This document shows, piece after piece, positions 33,964 through 45,299 of a stretch of DNA of 64,000 bases. This DNA is from Pilatotrama ljubarskyi (taxonomy: Eukaryota; Basidiomycota; Agaricomycetes; Polyporales; Polyporaceae): positions 38,115 to 102,114 of the forward strand of contig MU277756.1 in NCBI GenBank assembly GCA_022385805.1. The letters run 5' to 3'. Position 1 is the stretch's first letter. Each line of letters opens with the position of its first letter. The position numbers were made by a program, and so were the translations under genes. The notes below the pieces were generated by a model. It was not told the DNA's origin. It did not search any database and saw only the letters and a list, made by a program, of their open reading frames with translations.

Positions 33964-36022
33964 CGGTGAAGTTGGTTGATTTACTGGAACACCGCGGGTT
34001 CGTGCGTCGTTCAGCGGCGATAGCGCCGACCCTCCCATCGTTTTATACCTCGCCAGATACAGCAGGGGGTCCATTGTGACCCGGGCGGCGTGGTGCGCCG
34101 ACCTCCACAGTCTGGGAATCTGTTCGAGCACCACCTAGACAGTCTCGATCACGACCGTCTTCGCTTCGAGAGCCGCGCTGTATTGGGAGCGAGTTCGTGC
34201 AAGCTCAGGCGGGGAACACTTATCTGCTCCGAGTCCTGTGGTTGGAGAACTCAGTTACGTATCGTAAAGCAGCTCGGTACCAACGTCATCATCTCCGGAT
34301 GCGGACGCACAGTGGAGGGAGCTCATGAGCCCCACGCCGCGCGTCGTTGGTTGAGGTAATCTACGCCGACTTGACGGCGTTCAGCATCGCAGAACTTCAG
34401 CGGGGCCTAGAAGACCCGTTGTGAGAGCTTTGTACACATACGCGGTAGCCTCATGTTGGAGCTCGAGCTCCCCGCCGTTCTCCCGTACTTTCTAAAGCGT
34501 CCGGCTAAGATGAGCGGAGTTTTCGGCGGGCGAGGCATACAGCTTGGAACTTACTTGGGTATCGGAGCACGTGTGCATCATGAATGATGCCGAGGCAATC
34601 ATCGCACCTGGTAGCTCTCCCTGTCCGCCTCACCTCTCGGACAGCCATAGTAGCCTTTAGATATGCATTCGGACGGGTTCCCGAAGGCGAGCACAGCAGA
34701 GTCGATGAGCTCTTCCGCATCATGCGGTCGCCTATTGTCAAGGCCAGCATGCCTGCCAGGGCTCCAGCACGAGTAGTCGTGGGAATACTGCTGACCGTCG
34801 CGGCAATCGAGCGGTGTCAGCGAGTTCGGAACCCGAGGCTTACTTCTCTCTCCGATGGGTGAGAGCGGCAAACTGCCGCTCTTTGCATACAGCTTATCAT
34901 ATGCCCGGCCCTGTAGGCGTACTGCGTGAGCTAATGATCGTGAGACTGCCCTGGATGTCTGGCTCTCTCACCAGGAGCGCCGCAGCAACGAGGGATCTTC
35001 TCCCATGTCCTGAGCGGGTGCATCGTTCTGTCGACAGCTGGAGCGTGTCTGCTATGTGTAAATTGGGATAATGAGGGCTACACTGTCGGGATTGAGCGAC
35101 TCATAGCAGAGTACTCAGCAACCCCTGCCGGCGAGTTAGAAGATGCTGCAATCCAAGGGGAAGGCCGAACCTGGTGATGCTTAATGCCGGCTATTTCCCA
35201 GCCGAGGGTGGGCTGCTAACACCTGACTAAGTTCGTTCGCGACCTCCCCGTCCGGTGAGAACGCATACATGCATATCAGTGTATGCGCAGGTGGGACGCT
35301 TCTCCGAGGAGGACATAACGTCCGCGTGGGGAGCAGTGGCTGCGCATTTCGCAGGCCAGTCGAGCGTCGGCTTCAAAACGGTCTCCCGAACATATGGGTA
35401 CACAAACACGTATATCCACCACATTGGATCTTGATCACTAGCAGACGGTGAGAGTTTCAGCGATGATCCTCGCGCGCAAAACAGAAGGACCGAAGGTAAG
35501 GGAGGTCACTCACCACCTCGCACTCTAACATACGCCGCTTGCCCGTGGGTGTAGATTCCGGCGAATGACTTGCGATTGCATAGTGGGCTGACACCCCAGC
35601 CCGACGCTTACCCACGCGAATCTAGTCGCGGGGAAGGTTGGCGCAAAAGAGCGTGTAGGTACATCTTGAGGCATGTCGCCTATTCGAAGATATATAAAGC
35701 GAATTAGAATGAGCAAAGCACACATTAGAGCAGGGTATGAATAAGGAGGAGAGGGTAACAGATACAGCAAAGCACGACCGTATCCCCGAAGGGCGTGTTT
35801 CTAGCGGTCACGCATGTGTTAACCAAGTGAGCGTGAGGATGGACGGCCGAGGACCCAGCCGGGCCCTCCAGTCCGAGAAGACCAGGAATGCAATAAGGAA
35901 AAAAATACAGCAGCTGGCAGCGGAAGGAGCGGATACAGTAACTGAAGGAAAAGCATAGGTATAAATAGCCGACCACAGAGTGAAGAGGAGGAACGATGAT
36001 ACGGACGAGTGAATGAAGCGAA
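33964..36022. other. Two kilobases without a supported gene
   Basis: Starts with the monooxygenase promoter and ends with the 3' flank of the 901-residue protein. Several short frames exist on both strands, none with coding character or splice support. No tRNA, repeat array or transposon motif recognised. Confidence 0.4.
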
Positions 36023-38800
36023 TCACGACGAAGTGCCGCTCTTCAGTCCGGGGTTTAGGTGCGGGACAGGCGGTACGATCTCCTTCCCATACATCGCCTC
36101 TACCCGCCTGACGAACTTCGCGCGGATCGACGCGCTCCGTTCCGTGTCGAGGAAACTGTGTCGGCTAGCCGCGTCACTCCACACGCTGGAGCGGTCCCCA
36201 CCGCCCTCCTCTGAGTCGAGGTACAACGTGTCGCGTTCGTAGCCAGCGACGATAGCCGAGAGCGTGTGCGATTCGCGCACCGTATTCTCCTTGAGTCGAT
36301 CAAGTTCAGCATCGCGTTGGGCACGGAATCCCGCAAGGATAGCGTTCACGTCAGGGGACGACTCCGCGGGCTCGGTGGACGTAGGTCTAGTATTCGGCGA
36401 GTGATCGCTGAGGTCGTCGTCATCGTCGTATGCCAGGAACGAGGAGCGCCCGTCGTCTGACTCGTGGCCGTTCCCGCCATCGGAGGGGCGACGTGTGTCG
36501 AGTGCAGATGCTGAGCGAGGCGCCGCCCAATGGACAGCGAGTTGCCGGTCCTGCGATGGCCATCTGTTATGTCCAGTCTGATAGACACTCGCTGACATAG
36601 GACCATCCGCATACCCAGACCTCGTCGCACGAATCACCGCCTCTTGAGTGAGCTTCGATGTCCGTCGCATCAGCGGGGTCGTCTGCTCGCGCGGCAGGAC
36701 AGGCGCAGTGGGGAACGGCGAGACCCGTCCCCGCAGCGCCGGGGGTACTGGTGACGCGATCCTGGGGATGGGCGAGCGCAGCCCTGAATCCGTTGCGATC
36801 TCCCGCGACAAGGGGTGCGCAGCCGTGTTCGGCCGATCAACAGGGGATGGGGATGGGCGGAACTGCTGCTGCTGGAGGCCGCGCGGGTCCGCCGTGTCCG
36901 CAGGCGCCGTACGTGGGAAGCGCGAATTCGAAGTCGACTGGTCCATCATGCTCCAGGACGGGCTCGTACTGCGGGAGATGTCTGACGGCACGTCTGGCAA
37001 CGGTCCGCGGGGTGGAGGGCTGGGGGGTGGCAGATCGTAGTACGCCAGGACCTTCGGGCGTTGTAGCGAAGGGCTGGGCGGCCCATTCGAATTAGACGTC
37101 CCCGTTGATGCAACGCTGAGATTCGAGTTGTGGCCTTGTTCGGGCGGGCGCGGCGTGTTGGGTGCCGATGCAGACGGAGTGACGAGAACATAATCGGTAT
37201 CCGGCGATGGTGAATAACGATTTGATGTCAACGTAGGCGTCGGCGGGGTGAGAGTGAGCGGAACGGGCACATGTTTGGGGGCGAGAGCGGTGGTGTTGGG
37301 AGCCGAAATCTTCGGGCGCGAGCGCATGGATTTGGAAGGCGAGATGGCAGGGGAAAGAGGGGACCTCGGAGACCTTGGGGACGCAGGACTGTCCGTGCCT
37401 TGGCCGAAATTGTTGAAGGGAAGCTTCGACGAGCTGCCGCCCGCGCGACGGAAGGTCGAGAGGAGGTCGATGCTGGGCGAGCGGACGGACTCAGCGTCCT
37501 TGAACGCCTTCGTGAGACTCTCATCGCTGGAGAATCTCGAGAGTCGCCTGTCATCGAAATCATTCGTGTTGGATGTGGTCGACGTGTTCATCGACGTCAA
37601 GGTCTCCATGGAGGCATACGTCTCCCCGCTGGGGCGGAGGCCGCCCGCCGTATCGCTCGGTAGCGGCGTCTCATTTCGTGACTCGGGCGGTTGCGGGGTG
37701 CCCGCCCGACTCCACTTGTCTGCGATGGGGAGGGTGAGAGGAGGGAGCGATGGCACTGGCGGAGCCTGTTCAGACTGGGAATCGAACGAGTCCTGCTTCT
37801 TGCGCGACCTCGAGTTCAGCCTGAAGAACCGCTTCTTCTTCGAAGACGCCTCCGACAGGTAGCCTCCATCGGACTCCTCGCCGTCGACTGGGGACGTCAC
37901 CGCCTGCTTGCGCGACTTACTCCGCGTGAAGCTTGACATGTAGCCCTTGTCCGTCTCGTAGTCCGTGGTCGGCGAGTCGGTGGTCTTCGACTTCTTCTCC
38001 TTTTTCTCCTTCTCCTTCTCCTTCTTGCTCTTTTTCTTCTTCAGACCCACCTCGGACAGGTAGCCTCCGTCGCTCTCATAGTCAGTGGCACCGGTCTCGC
38101 CGTCACCCTTCTTGCTCTTCGACGCCTTCTTACTCTTCTTCTCCTTCTCCTTGCTCTTTCCGCTCTCGCTCACATAGCCGCCGTCGCTCTCATACCCGTC
38201 AGGCTTCATTCTTCGCCGGAGCTTACTGAGCTTCGATTTCGGCTGCGGGGATGGAACCGGGGAGACCACGCGCGGCTCGGGTGTCGCACGCAGGTCAAAC
38301 TGCAGCGAGCGCTGCGTGTGCAGCGCCGGGGGCGCACTGTCCGGAGAGAGCAAGTTGGGCTGGGAGTCCTGCATGGAGGTGTCCAGGCTGAGCGGCTGCG
38401 GTTGGTCCTTCCCGTTGACAAGGATCCCGGCGCCGGGCTGGGAGCGCTGTGTCGATCCAGCGGAAAGGTTGGATTCGTCGGACGTCGCGGTCGACGCGTA
38501 CGTGAGGCTCGGCGAGTTGACGTCCTGAGTGAGACCGCACGCATCGTCCGCTCAGGAAACGCTGGTGCGACGTGGATGACGGCTACGGCTACGCACCTCG
38601 TTTCCGTCGTCCTCTTCGACTACATCATCGAGCGGGCTGAACATCCATTGGGCGACCGTGCGACTGGTGCCGACGCCGAGCTCGAGCGCGCTCTCCAGGA
38701 TGGACGCGCGGAGGCCGGAACCGCGGTTTTCGGTGTTGGGGTCGACCCTCTGCGGCCGCGCGAAGGGGGCTGGGCTCGCAGGGGACGTGGAGTTCATCAT
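36023..38800 (-). CDS. Low-complexity 901-residue protein with tyrosine-containing repeats
   Basis: Two exons: 38800-38597 (68 codons, MMNSTSPASPAPFARPQRVD to DDVVEEDDGNE) and 38524-36023, joined in phase 0 by a 72-nt GTGCGT...CTCAG intron. The encoded protein is about 901 residues, basic and Ser/Pro-rich, probably largely disordered. Four copies of a short motif sit in Lys-rich spacers: YESDGGYVSE, YESDGGYLSE, YETDKGYMSS and EESDGGYLSE (about 38190-37850). A folded-looking C-terminus contains ERDTLYLDSEEGGGDRSSVW and RAKFVRRVEAMYGKEIVPP, which may be the conserved functional part. No known domain recognised. The repeats look like phosphorylation or docking sites, by inference only. ATG 38800 is directly followed by a second ATG. 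Confidence 0.75.
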
Positions 38801-39572
38801 CAAGAGACTCAGAGGGGGGGAGGTGGAGTGAGCGGAGGGGCCTGCTAGTGAGAAGCAGAACAAAGGTGAGGTGATAGAAGCCGGGACGGTCTCGTAGCGA
38901 CCGTGCGTTCACGTAACGGGCTTGGATCCGTGGTCGGTGCAGCCCGTCGGTTTACATACGATTCGAGTGTGACCTCATGTAGTAAACCACCGGCGGTCGT
39001 GGAGAAGGCGAGGAGAGAGGGTGGGGAAGTTCCAGGACGAGGTACGAGATAGAGATTGGGAATGCCCGAAACTGACGCTCATCCCGACTTTTGGGCTCGT
39101 CTGCTGTTCTCAGTGCATCAGACCCTTCCTCCAGCATCGAACAACTGTTGAACAACGTCTATGGCATACCATCTACAAATTCTCGACTACGGTCATGTAC
39201 AGAAGTGCACAGCAGGCACGGCTACCGCGCCCGCGACAGCTCTCGTACAAACCCGCACAACGCTGGTGCGGACCCGATCCGGCGGCCCAAACACCGTTGG
39301 TCGCCTGAATAAACGGTAGATTCCCGTGCATGGCAGCCAGTGGACACGGACGAGCATCCCATTTTGACCGTGGGCAACACAGTCCAGAGGGGCTAGCGAC
39401 TCTCTGTGTTGTCATGCACACGCCTCCACGACGCTTCAGCATGTTCGGCTACGCTCCCGCACCAACGCAGATCTGTGCACCACAGCATGAAATAGTCAGC
39501 TGGCGCGCTCCGCCGTCCGAGGTACCTTCTCACTCACTCTCATCGATGGTCGCTGCGCACGTCGAGTCTAGA
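38801..39572. other. Intergenic, no gene assigned
   Basis: Promoter of the 901-residue protein gene and 3' flank of UCH37. Short frames only. Confidence 0.4.
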
Positions 39573-41303
39573 CTATTTTCTCCTCGTCTTCGCACGGGGT
39601 TTTGACGGCGGTCCGGGTCGAGGCTGAGCAGCGGACTCCTTGACAGCGCCCGATCTCTCCTCGAGAACGTCGTCCAGCAGTCCCTCGTTCTCCAGAGCGA
39701 TCACGAACTCGCGAATGAATGGCTCATAATCGAACGTCCTTCTGACATGGTCCGCCTATATGGATGACGGTGAATCGAAGTGAGCCCCTGGCCTTCGCCT
39801 CCCTGTCGCCTTCCCGCGGAGCAGGAAAGCCTGAATGAGCTCCGTACCTGTGCTCGCCGCGACTTCTTAATTTCCTCCTCGACTGCGACCTTGGCCGACA
39901 GCGCGGCCCGCACGCAGTTCTCCCACGCGGGAACCACCTTGCGCTCCGGCATTTCCAGGATCGCGAGCTCCTTTGCCATCTTGCGCGCGCCGAAGTCCGC
40001 CGCGAACACCTTCCCGGTCTCCTGCGCACGTGGGCGCAACGTCGTTCCAAATGCCTCAGACGCGGACGCGAACAACGCCGGGTCAACCTGTGTGTGCAGA
40101 GAATCTCGACGGTCAGAGCTTCCAATGCACTCCCTTACGGCTGGAGGGCAACCGCCGGACGCTCGCCGCGCACCTTATCTGACCAGCCGTCGGGGAAACG
40201 CTCCCGGAGCCGTCGCTCTAACGCCATGCGTTCCCTCTTGAGCATCTCTAGCTCATCGCTCGCTCTGAAGTACGGGTCGTCCACGATCGCGAGGAGGTTG
40301 TACTGTATATGCTCCGCGCCGCTCTGGAGCACCGTCTGCATCCGGCGCTGGAGCACTGGCCGGACGATGTCCATCCAGCCCGCGCGCGACGTGGGATCAT
40401 CCGAGTCGATTTCGCCGACGTCGAGGGGCCCAGCGGCGCGGAGCCCGTCGAGCTCCCACACACGTCCATGCGCTGGGACGTAGCCGATGTAGTGGTAGGC
40501 GTCCAGCTTATCGTCTGCGCGTGCGGACGCGACCTTTCGCCTTGACCGGGAAGAGGAAGACGCGGTCTTGCGTTTCTTGGAAGGAGGGGAAGCTGCTGCC
40601 TTCGCCTTGCTTTTCGCGGACTCGAGCGCTGCGGTGGCGAGTGCCTGACGAGCTCCACGAATGTCTGATGGCCTGCCTCGGATGTGTGAATCATCCAAGC
40701 GGGAAGGAAACCTTCGGAATGCTGGCTCACCGAGCGAGTGAATTCTGAGCTTCCCGAACGAGAGTCAGATTAGAGACTGCCAGACCTCTCATCTGCGGGC
40801 AGTTCGCGAACCCAAGGTCAGTAGATATCAGAACGCTCTTCTCAATATGCTTACCACAGGAGACATCTCCTTGGTGTCCGCCGCAAAGTCCGTGAGCACG
40901 GGCCCGAGCTCGATGCGCTTACAATTGAGCAATACATTCAATATAGCCTGCGAGGCACAAGCGTCGTCGCTCAGCTGGTTCGCGAACCATATCGAGCGGG
41001 CGTCCGGATCGTCGAGTTCTTTATCGGAAGGGAGAGCATCTGCTGTATTGCCTTCGCCGTCGCATAGGTAGCAGAAGATCAGCCCGTAAGGATTGAGATG
41101 GTCTGTCTCGTGTGGCTCGACACTGTAGAGCTCGGTGACCTCAAGGCCCTGAACGCCGAGCTTTCTGATCAGTGTGGTGAAGACACCTATGGAAACTCAG
41201 AGAGAGGATCGTAGCCCAAGTCAGCGCCGTATAGAAACTCACCAGGGTCTGACTCAATGACGGCGAAAGGTTCCCCGACTAGATCGAGCGATGGAGTGCT
41301 CAT
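39573..41303 (-). CDS. Ubiquitin C-terminal hydrolase UCH37/UCHL5-type
   Basis: Peptidase C12 deubiquitinase of the UCHL5 type, usually bound to the proteasome or a chromatin remodeller. ATG 41301-41303 gives STPSLDLVGEPFAVIESDPG, then GVFTTLIRKLGVQGLEVTEL. The active-site Cys lies in NQLSDDACASQAILNVLLNC, with the oxyanion Gln seven residues before it. MRGLAVSNLTLVREAQNSLA follows; the catalytic His is in DAYHYIGYVPAHGRV and the Asp in WELDGLRAAGP. The UCH37-specific C-terminal tail includes ELEMLKRERMALERRLRERF and FIREFVIALENEGLLDDVLE (a KEKE/ULD-like end), finishing Lys/Arg-rich at TAG 39573-39575. A basic NLS-like insert (PPSKKRKT) suggests nuclear entry. About eight exons, catalytic residues intact. 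Confidence 0.9.
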
Positions 41304-42289
41304 CTTCACATAAAGTAGCGCTCCTGGGCAATTATTATGAGCACTGTTAATCAATACACTACGTATATCAGGGCAGTTGAGAAACAACTCACAACCAGCC
41401 TACGACGAGATGATGATGGTCGAGCAGCAGGCTCGACTGACGCGCAACCGCACCGACGCGTGCGAACGCGATCGGCTTTGCGGCGCGCGTAAGTCACGCA
41501 TCACGTGTACGTGACAATCCGGGTCATACGCACCGAGTCGTGCTCCTGTTGCTGGCAGCTTGTGCAAGGCGTCGATATTAATGTCTGGACTGGCCCCGCT
41601 CATATGCCGGATGCGACTACTCCTAGTTCATGGAAATGCCTGCAGCTGATAACGTTCGCATGCATCACCTTAGCTTCCCCCTAACTTGGTCTGCATGGTC
41701 TCAGAGCGAGTCTACACACGAGCAATATCTGCCACGTCCGGACGTATTCGCCGTGGCCGTCATTTCGAGGCCGGTCACAAGACTGCCATGCATATGGAGG
41801 CGGGGCCTATGAATCGGTCATACCGTGAGCAACATATCATCTCTTTATATGCTGGAGTCAACACATACTTCGTGCACCATCACAGATGGTCCCAAAGTGG
41901 CTTGTGTTCCGTGACTTCCGTAGTGTTGCGGAGGCACATACTAGGTTGATAGAGCGTGCCACTTGGATTCCAGCTGCGACCCTGAGAAGACGGCAAGGTT
42001 AGTACTTGTCAGAGGGCATTCATTCTTCTTGCACGGGGAACGGTGCGTTCGGTCAGTATGAAGGCTGGAGATCGGGGTATTAAGGATATGCGTTAACGTA
42101 TGAATACAGTACATGTTGCCGGTAAGGACGTGGTGAGAATGCTACGGAGGGAGGATGTGATCAGCGTGTAGAGGAGCATTATGTTGAGCGGCGAGGATGG
42201 CAACGGCGCCCTGGATGTGAAGGGCTGCAAAGGATACGAGAGGATAGCATGCGGCGAGAGACGGAGGAGTACGGCAAGGAAGCGTAGGC
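41304..42289. other. Intergenic, no gene assigned
   Basis: Promoter of UCH37 on the left; the rest holds short frames without coding character up to the 3' end of the Cys-rich gene. Confidence 0.4.
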
Positions 42290-43107
42290 CTAGTCGGCCC
42301 CTTTGTACCGAGCCGCACAGTCGAGGCACGTCGTCAGGTCGCTGCCGAACACGATCCTCGTCAACATGAAGCTCGGAGCGCACATAGCCAGGACAAGGAC
42401 GACAAGCACGCACCTGGCCGGAGTTTCGAACGCGCATTTCTGGCACACCGTTCGCCCGCATCCAGGCAGTACCCCGTCGACACTGCCATCGTGTCCGCCG
42501 TCCTCTCCCTCGATCCCGGCGTTCTCGTCGTCCTGATCGAGCTCACGCACCTTCCTCCGCCGCCCCGCCACCGCCACCGCCACAACATGGGCCGACGCTC
42601 CCAGCTGATCCTGCCGTGCATTCGTCATACTCACGCTCAGCGCAGAGGCTGGCCGTTGTGGAGACAGGAGCGGGGTGTCCGGCGTGCTCGACGAGGAGGT
42701 AAGAGCGGGGGTGGGTGGCACCGAGGGTGGACAGCCGTTACACGTCCGTGAGCAGATCGTGCAGGTCGGTTCGTGGCACCTGCGTGTGCACGTACAGTAG
42801 TCAGTACATGTGTCGTCGCTGCGTTTCACATTCGTAAGGGATGGTACGGGGCATCGAACTCCCTCAATGGGCTCGACGGGATGTCCAATGGAGGGTACAG
42901 TAGTGGGACGTACCGAGCGCACTGCACGAGCTGATTTCTCTTCGATCCGGAGAATGCGCGGTGGCATGAGGTGCATACAGGAACCTTGATGTCGATGGGC
43001 GGCGCAGGCGAGGGAGAGGATGAGATTACAGGAGACTCGGAGTGCGCAAGTTTTCTTCTCTTGAGCGGGTGGGTCTTGCGTCCGGCGGAGACTTCAGCGA
43101 GTCCCAT
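42290..43107 (-). CDS. Cysteine-rich zinc-binding-type protein
   Basis: ATG 43105-43107 starts GLAEVSAGRKTHPLKRRK, then a CxxC pair in VPVCTSCHRAFSGSKRNQLV and QCAR. An intron (GTACGT donor, about 42915) leads to CHEPTCTICSRTCNGCPPS, a Ser/Pro/Thr linker, then PGCGRTVCQKCAFETP and finally LTTCLDCAARYKGAD at TGA 42290. The spaced C-x2-C pairs and the conserved G-C-G-[RK]-T-V-C-x2-C block are typical of a small fungal two-module zinc protein. A hydrophobic stretch (CVLVVLVLAMCAPSF) between the last pairs may be an unspliced short intron rather than a membrane segment. DNA, RNA or protein binding is inferred; function unknown. Divergent from NC2-alpha with a tRNA gene between. Confidence 0.6.
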
Positions 43108-43272
43108 GAGTAGTGCCTCCAAGAGCCAGAATATAAGAAGTGCGATGAGGGTGGTGGGCGTAGGAGGAGGGGAACGAGGACATCTGTACCCACCCAAGCC
43201 ACAATGCGCTTGGTCGGCGGGCCTGAGGATACGGACAAAACACTGGCGTGGAAACGGCGGAAAGAAAAGAAA

Positions 43273-43363
43273 TACGCCGAACGGGAATCGAACCCGTGCC
43301 GCTTGCTAACTCCTGATTTTCGCAGGTGGAAGGCAAGCATGATAACCACTTCACCATCGGCGT
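43273..43363 (-). tRNA. tRNA-Gly (UCC) with a 19-nt intron
   Basis: Reading the minus strand from 43363: acceptor strand ACGCCGA pairs perfectly with TCGGCGT (43280-43274), discriminator A at 43273. The D arm is GTGA/TCAT around AGTGGTTA. Anticodon stem CTTGC pairs with GCAAG. The T arm is ACGGG-TTCGATT-CCCGT. Between the anticodon stems lie 26 bases starting CTTCCA; placing the intron after position 37 leaves a 7-base loop with anticodon TCC and a 19-nt intron, the standard nuclear position. The mature tRNA is 72 nt before CCA. A run of four T follows just after the 3' end (43264-43267 complement), fitting a Pol III terminator. Lies between the divergent Cys-rich and NC2-alpha genes. Confidence 0.9.
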
Positions 43364-43610
43364 GTTGGTGACTGCAATCGTAGAGCTTACATACTACTTT
43401 TTTCTTATCACAGACAAGTTCCCATCGTTTGGAGCTTAACCTGGATCGTCTCAAATACCACCCGCGCATGCGCGCGCGAGAACCACAGGCCTTGTTCTTG
43501 TACCACCACCACCCTACGTCCCGTAGCCCCTCAACTGGGCTGCGTATCGTGCGCATATCGCAACGCAACACACTCACAGTACATCGTCCAGCGCCGTAGG
43601 TTCCGACATC

Positions 43611-44540
43611 ATGAAGAACAAGAACAAGGCCACCAAGTTCCCAGTCGTACGCCTGTTCGCGCCCTCCTCCTTGTCCTCACTCTGAGCAGACCTCGCATCT
43701 GGTATTGTCTTGCGCCGTTGTTGGGTTTATTCGCGGCACGAACGCGCTGCACGTCCATTCCGCTCGCCCCGCTCCTCCTGGTCATATGCTGCCCCTGCAC
43801 CCCTGCATACAACGACCGCATCCAGGCGCGCATCAAGCGCATCATGCAGAAGGACGAGGAAGTGGGCAAGGTAGCACAGGCCACCCCGGTCGTCATCTGT
43901 GCGTCATGTTGCTTCACCCTCGTATGGCTGAGTATTGACCGCTGATATCCTCCGTCTCGGTGCCCTACTCTACGCTCTCGCGTCCGGACAGCCAAAGCCT
44001 TAGAGTTGTTCCTGGCCATGATCGTAGAAGAGGCCAGCAACGTGACAGTAGAGCGCGGGTCCAAGAGGGTTGAAGCGTACCACCTGTACGTCGCCCGCCC
44101 TTGCTACTCAACTCACGCATGCATGTCTCACGCGCGCTCGTCCATCGCTGCCCGGTCCCCCCTCCTGCATCTTCAGCAAGCATGCCGTAGAGACCGTCGA
44201 CATGCTCGACTTCCTGAAGGAGATCGTCGAGACCGTCCCCGATCCGTCCGCAGGTGGCACGATCGACATCGAAGCGGAGAACGCGGAGGCGCGCGGGAAG
44301 AAGCGCGCTAAGGGCAAGGACAAGAAGGCCGCTGCGGGCGACGCTAACGGCGGCGAGAAGCCCGCACCGAAGCGGCGAAGGAGGAAAGCCGCGGCTGACA
44401 AGGATAAGGATAGCAAGGAGGATGAGGAGAAGGAGGAGGAGCGTGAGATGGAGGTGGATCAGGGCCGGGAAGACGATGAGGACGAGGGAGCAAACGGGCG
44501 TGCGCGGCAAGACGAGGACGACGATGATTGGGAAGGTTGA
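43611..44540 (+). CDS. BUR6: NC2-alpha / DRAP1 (Bur6-like) transcription corepressor
   Basis: Histone-fold subunit of negative cofactor 2, which binds TBP on promoter DNA in the nucleus. ATG 43611 opens KNKNKATKFPV. The next recognised exon reads ARIKRIMQKDEEVGKVAQAT and PVVI, then SKALELFLAMIVEEASNVTV, ERGSKRVEAYHL and KHAVETVDMLDFLKEIVETV: the complete H2A-like histone fold of NC2-alpha. A long acidic and Lys-rich tail follows (KPAPKRRRRKAAADKDKD to DEDDDDWEG), ending at TGA 44538-44540. Exons are joined by three or four introns, the first about 190 nt. The N-terminus before the histone fold is only tentatively joined. The NC2-beta partner is not in the window. Confidence 0.88.
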
Positions 44541-45299
44541 ACTGCACTGTATGTGTTCATTCGCTCCGTGTTGTATGAGTATCCATCGTTTTTGTGTAAC
44601 CTCTCTGTGCGTTTTGCACTACTCTTATTTATTCATGGACCGCGTAGACGCGAGTCTTCTGGAGATTTCGGGAGAGACTGCGGTGAGTTGGAACGACCTC
44701 TACTTGATCCCGCACGAGCTTACATCACCATGCTCAGATGATGTCGCGGTACCCCGAGCCCTTGTACATGAGACATCGACAGCTCTGCTCTGGATCCAGG
44801 CGACGAGCTCAATACCTACATGAGCTGGCATATACCGCTTGATCTACCTCTGCCAATTCGCACGTCAACCTTCGACAGCCACGGATCGTGACGTGCTCGC
44901 TTTGATGACACGCGGTGCCAGGCATACCCCCGACTCGTCTTGCAAGTCAGAGGCTCCCGGGCTGATCGAACCCTTGGAACATATGCGTACGGCATCCATA
45001 TAGAGTCAGCGCGCGTTGATCTCTCGCCCATAGACACGGATGGAGTGTACATGTCGTCGCTACGCGAGTCACGTTCCGCTTGATGTCTGGTCGATGTTCC
45101 GCCGGCGTTGTCGATTCTTCACCTCGGGCCCACACTCAGTGGGCAGCTGTGCTGTGATATGGCTGCCCGGGAGGCTAGTTGAGAGGCCAGTTCCGCCTTC
45201 ATGGTTGATCTTTGTGGTAAGGCTGTTTGCATACTACTCCACTTCTCCAAAAACAAAGATCCGGAGATCACCACAGCGTCCGAGCCACAACGTGCTGTA
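44541..45299. other. Convergent intergenic region
   Basis: 3' flanks of NC2-alpha (+) and of the kinase-like gene (-). No coding region or RNA gene recognised. Confidence 0.4.

Noticed and set aside
35520..35660. Possible tRNA or structured RNA
   Set aside because: Some GC-rich complementary words occur, but no cloverleaf or box motifs can be assembled.
37248..37862. 204-codon + frame antisense to the 901-residue protein
   Set aside because: A shadow of the GC-rich Ser/Pro coding strand; the minus frame is continuous for 834 codons.
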